Assembly: GCA_963662155.1 (NCBI GenBank)
Contig: OY759265.1
Span: 43,778,227 to 43,842,226 of the forward strand
DNA length: 64,000 nt
Source of the DNA: Lamellibrachia columna
Lineage: Eukaryota > Annelida > Polychaeta > Sabellida > Siboglinidae
Reading direction: 5' to 3'
The position numbers and the translations under genes are program-made. This document shows positions 12,076 to 23,396 of the stretch, one piece after another (within the stretch, counting starts at the first letter, position 1; each line of letters starts with the position of its first letter). The notes under the pieces were generated by a model that saw only the letters and a program-made list of their open reading frames with translations, did no database searches and was not told the DNA's origin.

Positions 12076-12444
12076 CAGCAGTGTCACGTGGTGTTAGCAA
12101 AGTTTCAGTGATGGCAAGATATACTTATGTAGGCCCGCCATCGGGGGTTTGAAAAGAGAGTTCAGGCGTATACAATCAGCCGGGGACTTTTGGGATGATT
12201 TCTTAAACATGTTGCAGTTAAACAAATTCCCTCAAAAAGAGGGGGTTCGTTTGAGCCCCCCGAACCCCCGAGAAAGGGCAAAGCAATACTTAGGCCTTAT
12301 TTAGAACCTGGAGGCCGTATAAGCTAGAAAGGATAAAACGGGAAAACTGTGGTTTAATAACACCATAGACAAGAAGATTGAGATTAGGTTTTTTTCGGAT
12401 ATTGAGTAGTTATGTAAACCCTTTTTGAAGACATGGAGCAGGCA

Positions 12445-12690
12445 CGCGATGGCGCTAGTAAACGGTGCCAGTAACAGTGTAGATTGGGCATAAGGAAATA
12501 ATTGGAATTGAACCAATTATCTACTGTGAACGGTGCCAGTAACAGTGTATATTGGGTATAAGGAAATAGTTGGCATTGAACCAGATATCTACTGTGAACG
12601 GTGCCAGTAACAGTGTAGATTCGACATAAGGAAATAGTTGGAATTGAACCAATTATCTACTGTGAACCGTGGCAGTAACAGTGTAGATTG
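12445..12690. repeat. 68-bp minisatellite, about 3.7 copies (left arm)
   Basis: The unit contains GTGCCAGTAACAGTGTAGAT, AAGGAAATAGTTGGAATTGA and ACCAATTATCTACTGTGAAC. It is the reverse complement of the array at 32485-33030, which has about eight copies. Read on the other strand each unit holds GGTTCAATTCC, a match to an RNA polymerase III B box, probably by chance. Confidence 0.9.
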
Positions 12691-12808
12691 GGTTTAAATA
12701 AATGCATATATAATACATGCATTAACGCGCTCATCGATGTAGAAGAATGAATATGTTTAATAAAACGAACATTTTACCAGTTACGATTGCTGACTAAAGT
12801 GCACAGAA

Positions 12809-14885
12809 CCTGGTTTATTCTCTGTTTAGCATTACACGGTTTTATACAATCACATCCAGCTAAAATAGGTGTTGTAAATAGAACCCGTACAAATTACATA
12901 TTGCTGCGGATTATTGTAACTTCACAAAATGGAGCAAACGACAACATATATTTGGCGTGAGAATTGGCAACGAAATCAGACTAAGTATTCCTGACTCACC
13001 ACGCAGACTGTCACGATCCACGGACGTGCAATGTTGGCGCGTGACAACTCGAGACGAAGACGAAAGACCTAATTTTGTTGAAACAATGCCTGCTTCCGAC
13101 CTAAAGCAGGACAAATAATAGTAATATCAACAATAAAATACGACACCCCACCACGACGCTTATGCTCTTCCTATACCTGCACCAGTTGTGACGTCACTGC
13201 ATCACCACTCTCACTTGTGTCCATTGAGTGTTCCCTTTACCGTGTACCGATTGTCGGGTAGGACGCCCTTGCTGGCCGTTCAAGCCTGGATTATCACATT
13301 TAAAAGTCAAAACAAACGCTCACGATTAGAAAATTACAAAGATGTTTTATAATTACAGCTGTCAAAAGACATGCCTATGTAACAACAGTAAAGGATTACC
13401 TTTTATGTAGTTGCCGAAAAACGTATCAATTAAGAATCAGCATGCTAAAAAGGTGAATCTGTCAATACTAATTTGGAGACGCCTGTCTCCTCACCAGAAA
13501 TGACACAAACACCTTTTTTCGATATTCCACTCCCGATGTCCGCTGACTGCTCGGCTGATGTGTCGCATATGAAAACAGAAAAACATAAATTAGTTATCAG
13601 CAAAACAGAAAATGAACTATGGATACACCTGCTCTACACCAGCAATTACAGATTTGCATTTTCTCGATACAACGATTTCGAGATCCAGGAGGCGTTACAC
13701 CTGAAAACAGAAAAAAACATATGCACTACTAATGAACAAAACAGAACATTATAATCTCCAATTGTAGTTGTGGAAACACATGTCTGTACATCAGCAATTA
13801 CAGATTCAGTAAACAAAGAAGAAAAATATGTAATTATTAATGTGGAAACAAGTGTAACTACACCAGCAAAATACATACATTTTCTTGACACTCTGCTTCC
13901 GATGTCCGCTGTCGCACCTGAAAGCAGAAAAACATATAAATAAATAATCAACAAAACAGGAAAGTATAATTTGCAACTACTGATGTGGAGACAACTACTC
14001 TACATAAGGAATTACAGACATATCTTTTTCTCGATACTCCGCTTCCCACGTCTTGGCTGATGCGTCGCGCCTAAAAATAGAAAAACATATAAATTAAGAT
14101 TCATCAAACGACGAAGAAGAATATGTAATTACTGATGTGGGAACGCGTGTAACTACATGAGCAACTGCAGACTTACATTTTTGCGACACTCTGTTTCCGA
14201 TGTCCGCTGATGTATCGGATGATAACAGAAAAACATATAAATAAGTAACCAACAAAACAGAAAACTAGAATTAGCAAGTGCTGATGTGGAGACAACTGTC
14301 TCTACAACAGCAACATCTGATTTACATTTTCTCGACGCTCCGCTTCCGATGTCCGCTGATGTCTCGGCTGAAGCATCTCACCCGAAAAAATAAAAAGTAT
14401 GAATTAATAATCAGCAAATCAGAAAAGTAGAATCAACAACTACTGATATGGAGACAACCATTCTACACCAGGAATTACATACATACCTTTCTCTCGATAC
14501 TCCGCTTTCAATGTCAGCCTATGTCTTGGCTGCGTTGCACATGAAAACAGAATATGTAATTGCTGATGGATGTAGAAACACTCATATGTACACCATCAAG
14601 AAAACACTTACCTTTTCTCGACACTCTGCATCCGATGTCCGCTGATGTCTCAGTTGATGAGTCGCACATGTAAACAGAAACACATATAACTTAATTATCA
14701 GCTAAAACAGAAAAGTAGTATCTGCAACAGCTGATGTGGAGACACCTGCTCTACATCAACAATTGCAGATTCACCTTTACTCGGCACTGCGCTTCAGAAG
14801 CCCGCTGGAAACAGAAAAACATATGAGTTAGTAATCAGCAAAACACAAAAGTAGTATCTGCAACTGCTGATGTGGAGAAAGGTGC
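12809..14885 (-). repeat. Exon-like tandem array and terminal block, left-arm copy
   Basis: On the minus strand about ten units of roughly 150 bp repeat. Each core has the GACATCGGAAGCGGAG block, preceded by a pyrimidine-rich CTGTTTTCAG-like stretch and followed by GTAAAT or GTAAGT. After the last unit comes a block ending in a GTGAGT donor (plus-strand ACTCAC near 13003-13008) and an AATAAA on the minus strand at about 12815. Units correspond one to one with many of those at 29703-31735. A 250-bp stretch at 13228-13480 has no counterpart in the right arm. Transcription is not shown. Confidence 0.7.
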
Positions 14886-14889
14886 TCTA

Positions 14890-15980
14890 TAGGGCGTATT
14901 AAATTGCGTTATGTGAATTTAAACAAGTCATATGATGTGACATAAGTGCAATTGAGCAGGCATATTCACAGGTTTGTTTGTAGAAGCTATTGGCTGTGAA
15001 ATGGTGCATTTCTTTAGAGTTTAACAGGCGGAAGGATTTATGGGAATTTTTCTGCTATGGGCCACGTGGGCGCATGAATACATGGCTATTTTTGTCAAAA
15101 TCGATGGGCATCGCACGTCGGGGCGTTTTAAAAGAGCTGGAAGTATGTGATTTTCCAAAAATTTGGTCAGGATGTCAACGAGATGATGGCAGTTGATGTG
15201 AAAAATTTTCAGAATTTTTGATGGTCACATTTTCTTATAATCAGACAAAACGTTAACATGGCCATCAGTGCAATTCTCTACAGTGGTCTGACTCCTTATG
15301 TTAATACTTTGGGCCAGCCAATTTTTAGCCTCGATTATTCAGGTTCCGTGCTGTGGCGCCACCGTTTGTCGCACACATCGCCTGGATGTAATGTGTACTC
15401 TTTCTAAATCTGGGTGCATACACAATTAGCTAATTACGATGTAATTCATGTATTTGGTTAATTAACAAAATAAGAGTGAATTTTAATCAGTTTATACGAT
15501 CCAGAATGTAGAATCTTGACAATGACGTTGATTGGTTGCTGGCGCTTCACGGGAACGCCTACACAAAATGGAAGTGGTGACAATGGTGACAGTGGTGACA
15601 ACGAGATCATTTTCTCGGCGAGCGAGAGTCGCAGTCGGATAAGCGAGACTAGCCAATTTTCGGAGACCTACTAGGTGATTCCCTAGCCTCGATTATCCAG
15701 GCTCCGCGCTGTGGCGCCACCGTATGTCGCACACATCTTCGCCTGAATGTAGTGTGTGCAGAGTGTGCTTTTTATTGTGACGGAAATTATTATAATAATA
15801 ACCATTTATTTCTGACATAAAGGTACATTAAAATGTACATTGAGTCAATAGCAAAAAAGGAAAAGGAAAACAACGTGGAGAAATAATAATGAATTACACA
15901 CAATTACATCATAGTGTATAACCAAATGTAGCCTTCAGTGTGCCACCAACTGTTAATTCACAAGCTTAAATCATAAGGGT
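14890..15980. other. Non-coding interval with a diverged repeat pair
   Basis: Contains two copies of a block with CTGTGGCGCCACCGT and GTCGCACACATC (15350-15420 and 15695-15770). The 15410-15680 segment, with GGGTGCATACACAATTAGCTAATTACGAT and GCTGGCGCTTC, recurs at 17340-17585. No gene is recognised. This may be a dispersed repeat of unknown class. Confidence 0.6.
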
Positions 15981-15989
15981 ATTCTGGGC

Positions 15990-17045
<1,056 letters not shown>

Positions 17046-17647
17046 ACTTATCCGTGAACAGTGCAAACCAGAAGTGGTATATACATCACTGTTAAGAATA
17101 CACTGTACAACTAAATTAGTGGAAGTTGACTACACTGTCACATATTACTTCAACCTTGAAGGAAGCATAGTTATGCTTTGCCTTCAGCTGAGTGCAACTT
17201 AGTTGTTAGTTTGTTAGTGTCCTTCACAAAACGTTCGAGCTCACGTGGTGATGTGTTCGGATCAAACATAGACACAAACACAGAGACAAATCGTCAACGT
17301 TCCGGCGAGACTCGACCAGGCTACATCAAGCTTGGGGACACCAGATTCTGGGTGCATACATAATTAGCTAATTACGATGTCATCCGAACATTTGGCTAAT
17401 TCATAAAATAAGAATGAACTATTATCACTTTATACGATGCAATTCGAATTATATTGACACAACTGTTCGACTGAAAAGTTAAGTCAGACAAAACAATGCT
17501 TAGTGTAGCATCTCGAGAATGACGCTGATTGACTGCTGGCGCTTCGCTGGAACGCCTACTCAAAATGGATAAGCAAGACTAGGGGATTCCCACGAACCAA
17601 AACAAACAGTTACCCCACCTAGCGGATATTGCTGAGACAACACGATA

Positions 17648-17914
17648 GTGCTTCAGAATTGCCTGCTTTGCCACACCTACACGTTGTTCGAGCGACTGAT
17701 CTTGTACCGGCTCGCCCAAAAAGTTGACATGAAAATTATCCCAGAACAGGTCGGGTTCCGGCCAGGAAAGTTATGCTCGGAACATGTATGCAAACTGACA
17801 GGGGATATCGAAGATGGTTTTGAAAAAGGACTAATCAAGGCAGATGTCTTCACCGTCACCGCCAACAAACGACGCCTCCTCGCCAAATTACTTGAGATGT
17901 GCAAACAAATTTGA
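17648..17914 (+). mobile_element. Reverse transcriptase fragment of a second LINE family
   Basis: The frame reads YTLFERLILYRLAQKVDMK, then IIPEQVGFRPGKLCSEHVCK and IEDGFEKGL, ending in NKRRLLAKLLEMC. The PEQxGFRPGK block is the fingers region of non-LTR reverse transcriptases. The catalytic boxes are absent. It is a short dead fragment. Confidence 0.75.
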
Positions 17915-17929
17915 GAGGTGTTCACTATG

Positions 17930-19110
17930 GTCAGACACTGGGTGTAATAGAACGTTAATTGACTAGTTATGTAGCGGACTGCTCTAGGATTTATGTGCTG
18001 CTGATAACCCAGCCGTCGCGATATAAGTAACTAGGAACACATTATTAATTATACATTAATCGCGCAAATATAACTTAACAAAGGGAATAATTTAAAAATA
18101 GGCAAAACCGTATTTTGTGCCACCTAGCGGCCCAATAATCATTATAATATATACATAGGTACATACGACGCTCAATACGATGACGGATAGGTGAGATTGC
18201 AGATGGCACAAGATGAGATATTTTGAGGTATTCATTAAAATTATATTGTCCAGATGGGGTATCTTGCTCCAAGCCATGGGGCAAGACACCCCCTCCCATG
18301 GAGCTTGAAACACCCGCTTTCACACTAATTAGTGCCTGTATTGTTTAACAATAAATGGAACTCTACACATTCATGATAAATGTAAAAAAAACAGTTGCAC
18401 AATGTTAAGCGTGTTCTGTGTCTCAGTAAATCATTGCAAATATACAATGTTTATTTCAGCCATGCAGGAAAATGCAGATTTCCCCCTAACCATCTATTTA
18501 ATCTGCATGTGCTTTTGGGCAGATTATGCATCAGGTAGTATCATTGCATTCATCCCCCAGAGACAGAATGAAAGTGCGAATAATGATGGAAATGCGAGAG
18601 GGCGTCTTTCAACGCGGGGGCACACCCTACCCTATATGTAAAAGCTGACGTAGAGCAGCCTAGTTGCCAAGTTGAGATCGTCGTTGGGTCTATTCTGTCA
18701 ACCAGTTAATATCAATCCATTATTCTATCACTACAAAACTAGCGTGTAAGCTGGCGGCTTCTTTTAAGTTGGCGACGGTGGAACGCCGATCGACCATAAA
18801 ACATAGTAGGCTAACAAACTCGTCGTTTGGACAGTTTAGTGTAGAAAACATCAAACGTTCACTTTGATAAACAACATTTGATTTAGCGTAAAGGACACAC
18901 ATGCTCCACGCCTCCTTGTCAAATATATCAGGTCAACACGCAGAACTAACACTATAAGATATCTACATCACGTTGTACATGTCAGTCTGCAAACATTGGG
19001 GACATATATATTTTATTTATATCGTGCGCAGGACACACGTTTTGGTCATTAACTGGACGAGTACAAAAACTAAAATAGACAGACATAGTTACCAGCAATC
19101 ACATTATCTC
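17930..19110. other. Non-coding interval
   Basis: No gene or repeat was recognised. Short open frames here lack family resemblance. The interval ends at a short (TA)n tract (19153-19200). Confidence 0.5.
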
Positions 19111-19148
19111 CAAAACAAGTTACCTTCGTGAAAATGTTCATCAAGTTG

Positions 19149-19199
<51 letters not shown>

Positions 19200-19203
<4 letters not shown>

Positions 19204-19530
19204 TTACGATTTTCTTCAAACACCACTATTTTGATTACTTACTCAACGTTTCGACTGCAATCGGACTGGGATTGGGATTGGCAGAGAGTGTAACAGAAAC
19301 GCAAGATGGACCAAAGAGGCCATATGGATCCGAAAGACAACTCCAATAATAAGTCGAGACTAGGGGGATACAGATTGAGTCACGCATGGGACGGCCTGCT
19401 TACCAAGACAACTGGCGAGCAGAGGAATAACTTGCCGTCCCAGAATTCCTGATGAATACTGCCCGTGGCAGTCGAAACGTTGAGTAAGTAATCAAAATAG
19501 TTGTGTTTGAAGAAAATCGTAATTCACAAG
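19200..19530. mobile_element. Inverted-repeat element, Penelope-like terminus candidate
   Basis: A 57-bp sequence beginning GAATTACGATTTTCTTCAAA and ending ACTCAACGTTTCGACTG at 19200-19258 returns inverted at 19468-19526 with one or two differences. The interior is about 210 bp and non-coding. The CGAAACGTTGAGTAA block preceded by CTGATGA resembles termini of Penelope-like elements. A simple foldback MITE is the alternative. Confidence 0.6.
19449..19490 (+). ncRNA. Hammerhead-ribozyme-like core
   Basis: CTGATGA at 19449-19455 is followed by a 6-bp stem (ACTGCC with GGCAGT, loop CGT) and CGAAAC at 19473-19478. These are the two conserved blocks and stem II of a hammerhead. Stem II is offset by one unpaired base from the ideal, and stems I and III are not convincing. 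It may be a decayed copy. Confidence 0.35.
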
Positions 19531-20224
19531 TTATCTTGTTTGGGGAAAATGTGGTGAGGCGCCATTAGTGATAAAGCAACGCGTTTTCTACAATTAATGG
19601 AGCTATTTGTTGACGCCATAATTCACCCTCTCACGTGATGTTTTCACTGGCATTTTAAGTACAGTTGTACTGCGCACAACATGTACTATGCGTGCCTAAC
19701 TGTTATATAACAAGCAAGTATTCATTTACACATTGGGTATGTGAAGATGTAAACATGGCCATTAACACTGCACTAGTATTTTATGTGCATTGTCTGACTT
19801 GATTTATATTGCTCAAATAGGTCAGTGGTGTAATTATAACCACAATAATTTACCGAGATTTCGTCTATCACGTCTAAGAACGTTCATACCAGGCAAAGTT
19901 GACGCTTAGCATCGGTAGTTTACATAAGAATTAGACTATTCATTAATTAATCTGTGCTGCATTGGCAAGTCTTCGGCAACAATGCGTGCAATGTTCAAAA
20001 TGAGGCAAACTTGTTTTGTCAAAATTTTAAGCAGTGGTCAAAACTGTAATCGTTATAATGTCGTTGTGTGCATTATACATAATTATAGTTTTATTATGTC
20101 AAGTAATATTGTAGAAATTGAGCAATTAATACACATTGCCAGGACTCGATCGTCGATGTAAAATGATTAGGGTTATGTAGGTTTAGACGGCTACAACATC
20201 TGCAGTGAAGTTTCCGCGGCATAA

Positions 20225-20660
20225 CCATATGAAAAGCAGTTGAGTAAAGTAATAGTAATATCTCATTTAGAATACGGCATACAAGCTTGGATACCATATC
20301 TTAAGAAGGACATATATAGACGAGTTACAAATAATATAAAGGAGAGCAACTAAGCTGATTCAAGAATTGAGAGACAGTAGCTATGATAGACACCTACATG
20401 AATGTAGTTTAACAATGCTAGAGACGAGGAAATTAAAAGACGACCAAATAGATGTTTTTAAGATATTGACTCGTTATGAAATACTGATTGAAGTATGTTT
20501 CACACTTGAAGGAAGTAAAAGAAGTACAGGACACGAAGTCGTGTTGGTGAAGGATCAGCATGGATTGAATATATGAAGGTATGCCGTGTTGGGAAACGAC
20601 ACTACACGGTGCACACGTTATGCCTATAATAAAGACATCACAAAAATGTACGATGTTGAA
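20225..20660 (+). mobile_element. LINE 3' coding remnant
   Basis: Pieces read SHLEYGIQAWIPYLKKDI and, after a frameshift, IQELRDSSYDRHLHECSL and ETRKLKDDQIDVFKILTRYE. This order is typical of the region after the reverse transcriptase core of CR1/L2 LINEs. It is broken and truncated. Confidence 0.7.
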
Positions 20661-21530
20661 ATATAATGTTTTTACCAGTTTTGGCTAGCTAGAATAGTTA
20701 CGAGGGATTTTTTCTGAGTCGTTCATGATTTTTTTATTTTTGGGTATTTCCGACACCGTTTTACTACGCACACGAATTCCAAATGGTATTGTTTATAGCC
20801 TGTTCTTCGTCCTTAGAAAATAAATTTAACCATGAATGACGTCGTCGCATGAAAAAATCCCATAAAACACAGCAGTAATTATACCACAGTCCATGAGTTT
20901 TATGCAAGAGGTAAAGATTCAATAGAAAAAACTGATTTTTTTCACCACAGATCCTTGAAAGGGTCTACAAAGCATATTAAAAAAAAACCGTGGATCCACC
21001 TTCAGCTTGCCACAAGATTCAAGATGGCGTCCGAGACTGCGGCAACTCGCGAATAATCCGCCATAACTTCTTAACCATATAGTATAGACAACAATTGGTC
21101 TCTACGGTAGGAGTTTGAACCACGCTTTATCCAATGAACACCATATAAACAGTCTATGGTCATCAGAGCATGCATTTATTTAACTTTATATAATAATATG
21201 AGCAAATGTAAATGAGAAATGCTGACTAAAACCAATCCCAGAACCATGCGAGTGTAGTCCTCGGCAGGTTCATCCTGTGTGTATGCGTTCGTGCATGTTT
21301 ATCCACTGCAGAATGAGCAAATGGCAATATGGTGGGTCCCCATTGCAGTACAGACTTACCTTTCGGCAGCCACATGAAACCATGCCGAGGAGCCTGTCGG
21401 GGCTGAGGATATCTCGCTTGCTAAAGGGTCCATATGCCTATACTCTTGCAATGACCAATCGTACTATTGAAACAGGAAAAACAATTTAGTCAAAGATACA
21501 TTTGCCTGACAAAATACAGTCTTATTCTTC
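20661..21530. other. Non-coding interval
   Basis: Nothing recognised. The short open frame at 21277-21489 has no family resemblance. Confidence 0.5.
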
Positions 21531-21700
21531 TCTAGGTGTTTTGTCTGGTTAAGTTGGCTAGCATGGCCTGCCATGCAACCCCGTCCTTTGTTCTTATCAC
21601 CAGTTGGCCTTCATTCACTGGCCTTTCAAGCCATGTGTTCCAAATATCGATGTTCTTAAGCCTGTCTCTTGCTTTGCGGCCTTTAATGTTTCGTTTAATT
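21530..21700 (-). mobile_element. Short LINE-like coding remnant
   Basis: On the minus strand about 50 codons are open: RNIKGRKARDRLKNIDIW, NTWLERPVNEGQL, then VIRTKDGVAWQAMLANLTRQ. A basic G-R-K stretch, then a K-D-x-x-x-W block resembles the C-terminal tail of LINE polyproteins. The assignment is tentative. Confidence 0.4.
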
Positions 21701-22303
21701 GTGATTTAATTCAATATGACTATTCCATATGATGCGTCATTCGAATTGTACTTGTAATCTTCTTATTGTTGTATTTGTGTCTATAATATAGAATATGTTC
21801 ATTTGTAATTGGGTGTGTTCATGCAATATTTTGCATTTTTTAGAGGAACCATATTTATTTTGTGCAATCACACCAGATATCGTACCCATATAGCAATATA
21901 GAGTACTGCATCTGAGTACCGTCATTCTGGTTTGTATTGATATATTCCTATTCTTCTTTGTTATTGTAATTCTTATACTAATTTCTTGATCACACTTGAT
22001 CACTACAATACAGCACAGGTAATGCCTCACAGTAGCTGCATACAATTAAGAATATTAGAATGGGCCTGCATTAGAACGTGTACGAAATCACAATTAAACA
22101 TAATAAATATAATTAATTACGAAACTTACAGTGACAATGTCATAGACTGCATGTTGTAATCATAACCTCGCTACTTTTCTTAATGATAATTATCGTCTTT
22201 TTGGCAAACTAATAGACTGTCGTCAGTTTCTACGTAGGCTGAAGAAGCAACACATTTTAACATATCCTAACATATATGACCAGGGAAGATATTTCTATGG
22301 TGA

Positions 22304-22560
22304 CATCCGTCATTGTCGCCTACGTAGGACGCGGGGTGTCCAGAGTCAACACAAGTTCACAGTGGTTCCGTCCGGCTTTCCACATTATCGTCGTGATCGG
22401 GCCTTGCTGTCACCATCGTGAGACGCGGGGTGTGCTGCGTCAACACAAGTTCACGGTTGAATGCACAGTGGTTCCGTCCGGCTTTCCGCACCATCGTTGT
22501 GTTTGGGCCTTGCTGTCACCAACGTGAGACGCGGGGTGTGCAGCGTCAACGCCAGCCAAT
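22304..22560. repeat. About 100-bp tandem repeat just upstream of the lectin gene
   Basis: Two and a half units share ACGCGGGGTGT, GTCAACACAAGTTCAC, GTGGTTCCGTCCGGCTTTCC and GGGCCTTGCTGTCACC. It lies 80 bp before the TATA-like box of the lectin gene, so it could affect its promoter. It is non-coding. Confidence 0.85.
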
Positions 22561-22638
22561 GGCCAGGAAGGGGGCTAGCACGTGGTGGGGTACGTGGAAC
22601 TTGCTTCATTGAGGCGGTGATCATTGGTTGACGCAGCC

Positions 22639-22645
22639 TATTTAA
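22639..22645 (+). promoter_or_regulatory. TATA-like box of the C-type lectin gene
   Basis: TATTTAA (in CCTATTTAAATGGC) lies about 110 bp before the GTAAGC donor at 22756 that ends a presumed non-coding first exon. Transcription would start near 22670. The exon 1 limits are inferred. Confidence 0.5.
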
Positions 22646-23101
22646 ATGGCCGCTCGTTGTAGAAGAAAAGTACAACGCAAGCGTTGTTGTTGACTTTTGC
22701 AAGACATCACTCGGTCAAGTGGAGGAAAATTGTGTCGTCTCTATCAAACTGTTCGGTAAGCAAATGGCACTGTTTTAATTTACGTCAACCATAGCAAATG
22801 TGCAATGTCTACAAATTCGAGTTGCTCAATAGTTGCCTTGTTGCTTAACCTTATTTCATAGTTTTGCTTGCGTCTACGATACGCTAGGTACGTCATTTGT
22901 ATGATGGTACAGAATGCTGGCGTTTCTTACTTTATAAACCATATGTGGTATCCTAGCGAGTATCTCCAGTTGTGTTATCGGACAAATTTAAACCATTATG
23001 CAAATAGCATTTAGCAGCCATGGTGAAACGAGCTAAGATTGTGTTTTGCATCTTTTGATTTTCATTCCATTAACCTTTCCAGCAGAACCAAAATCGACAA
23101 A

Positions 23102-23346
23102 ATGCTGAGCACATGGTTGATACCAACAGGTATGTATATATTAATTAATATTCCCCTACATTTCACCAATGTTGTAGACAATAAGTTTATCTATATTATG
23201 ATTTCGCACAAATGTTCTTTGGTAAATTATTGTTTCGAAAAAAAAAAAAAAATTTTTTACTACCGGCGGTAAGATTTTTACGATGCTTTAAAATATATAA
23301 CAAAACCCGTCAAGAGTATGTATGTGTGTGTATTTAGGCGCCTGTA

Positions 23347-23396
<50 letters not shown>

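Larger units (their letters stand above)
9607..14885 (+). repeat. Left arm of a large inverted duplication
   Basis: Read on the plus strand this arm matches the reverse complement of about 29640-36930 in the same order: FoxQ2 sequence (9607-10060), CR1/L2-like LINE (10490-12075), 68-bp minisatellite (12445-12690), terminal exon-like block (12809-13135), a unique anchor (13141-13212 against 31508-31590), then the exon-like array (13460-14885). Differences are insertions, deletions and repeat number rather than order. Confidence 0.88.
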
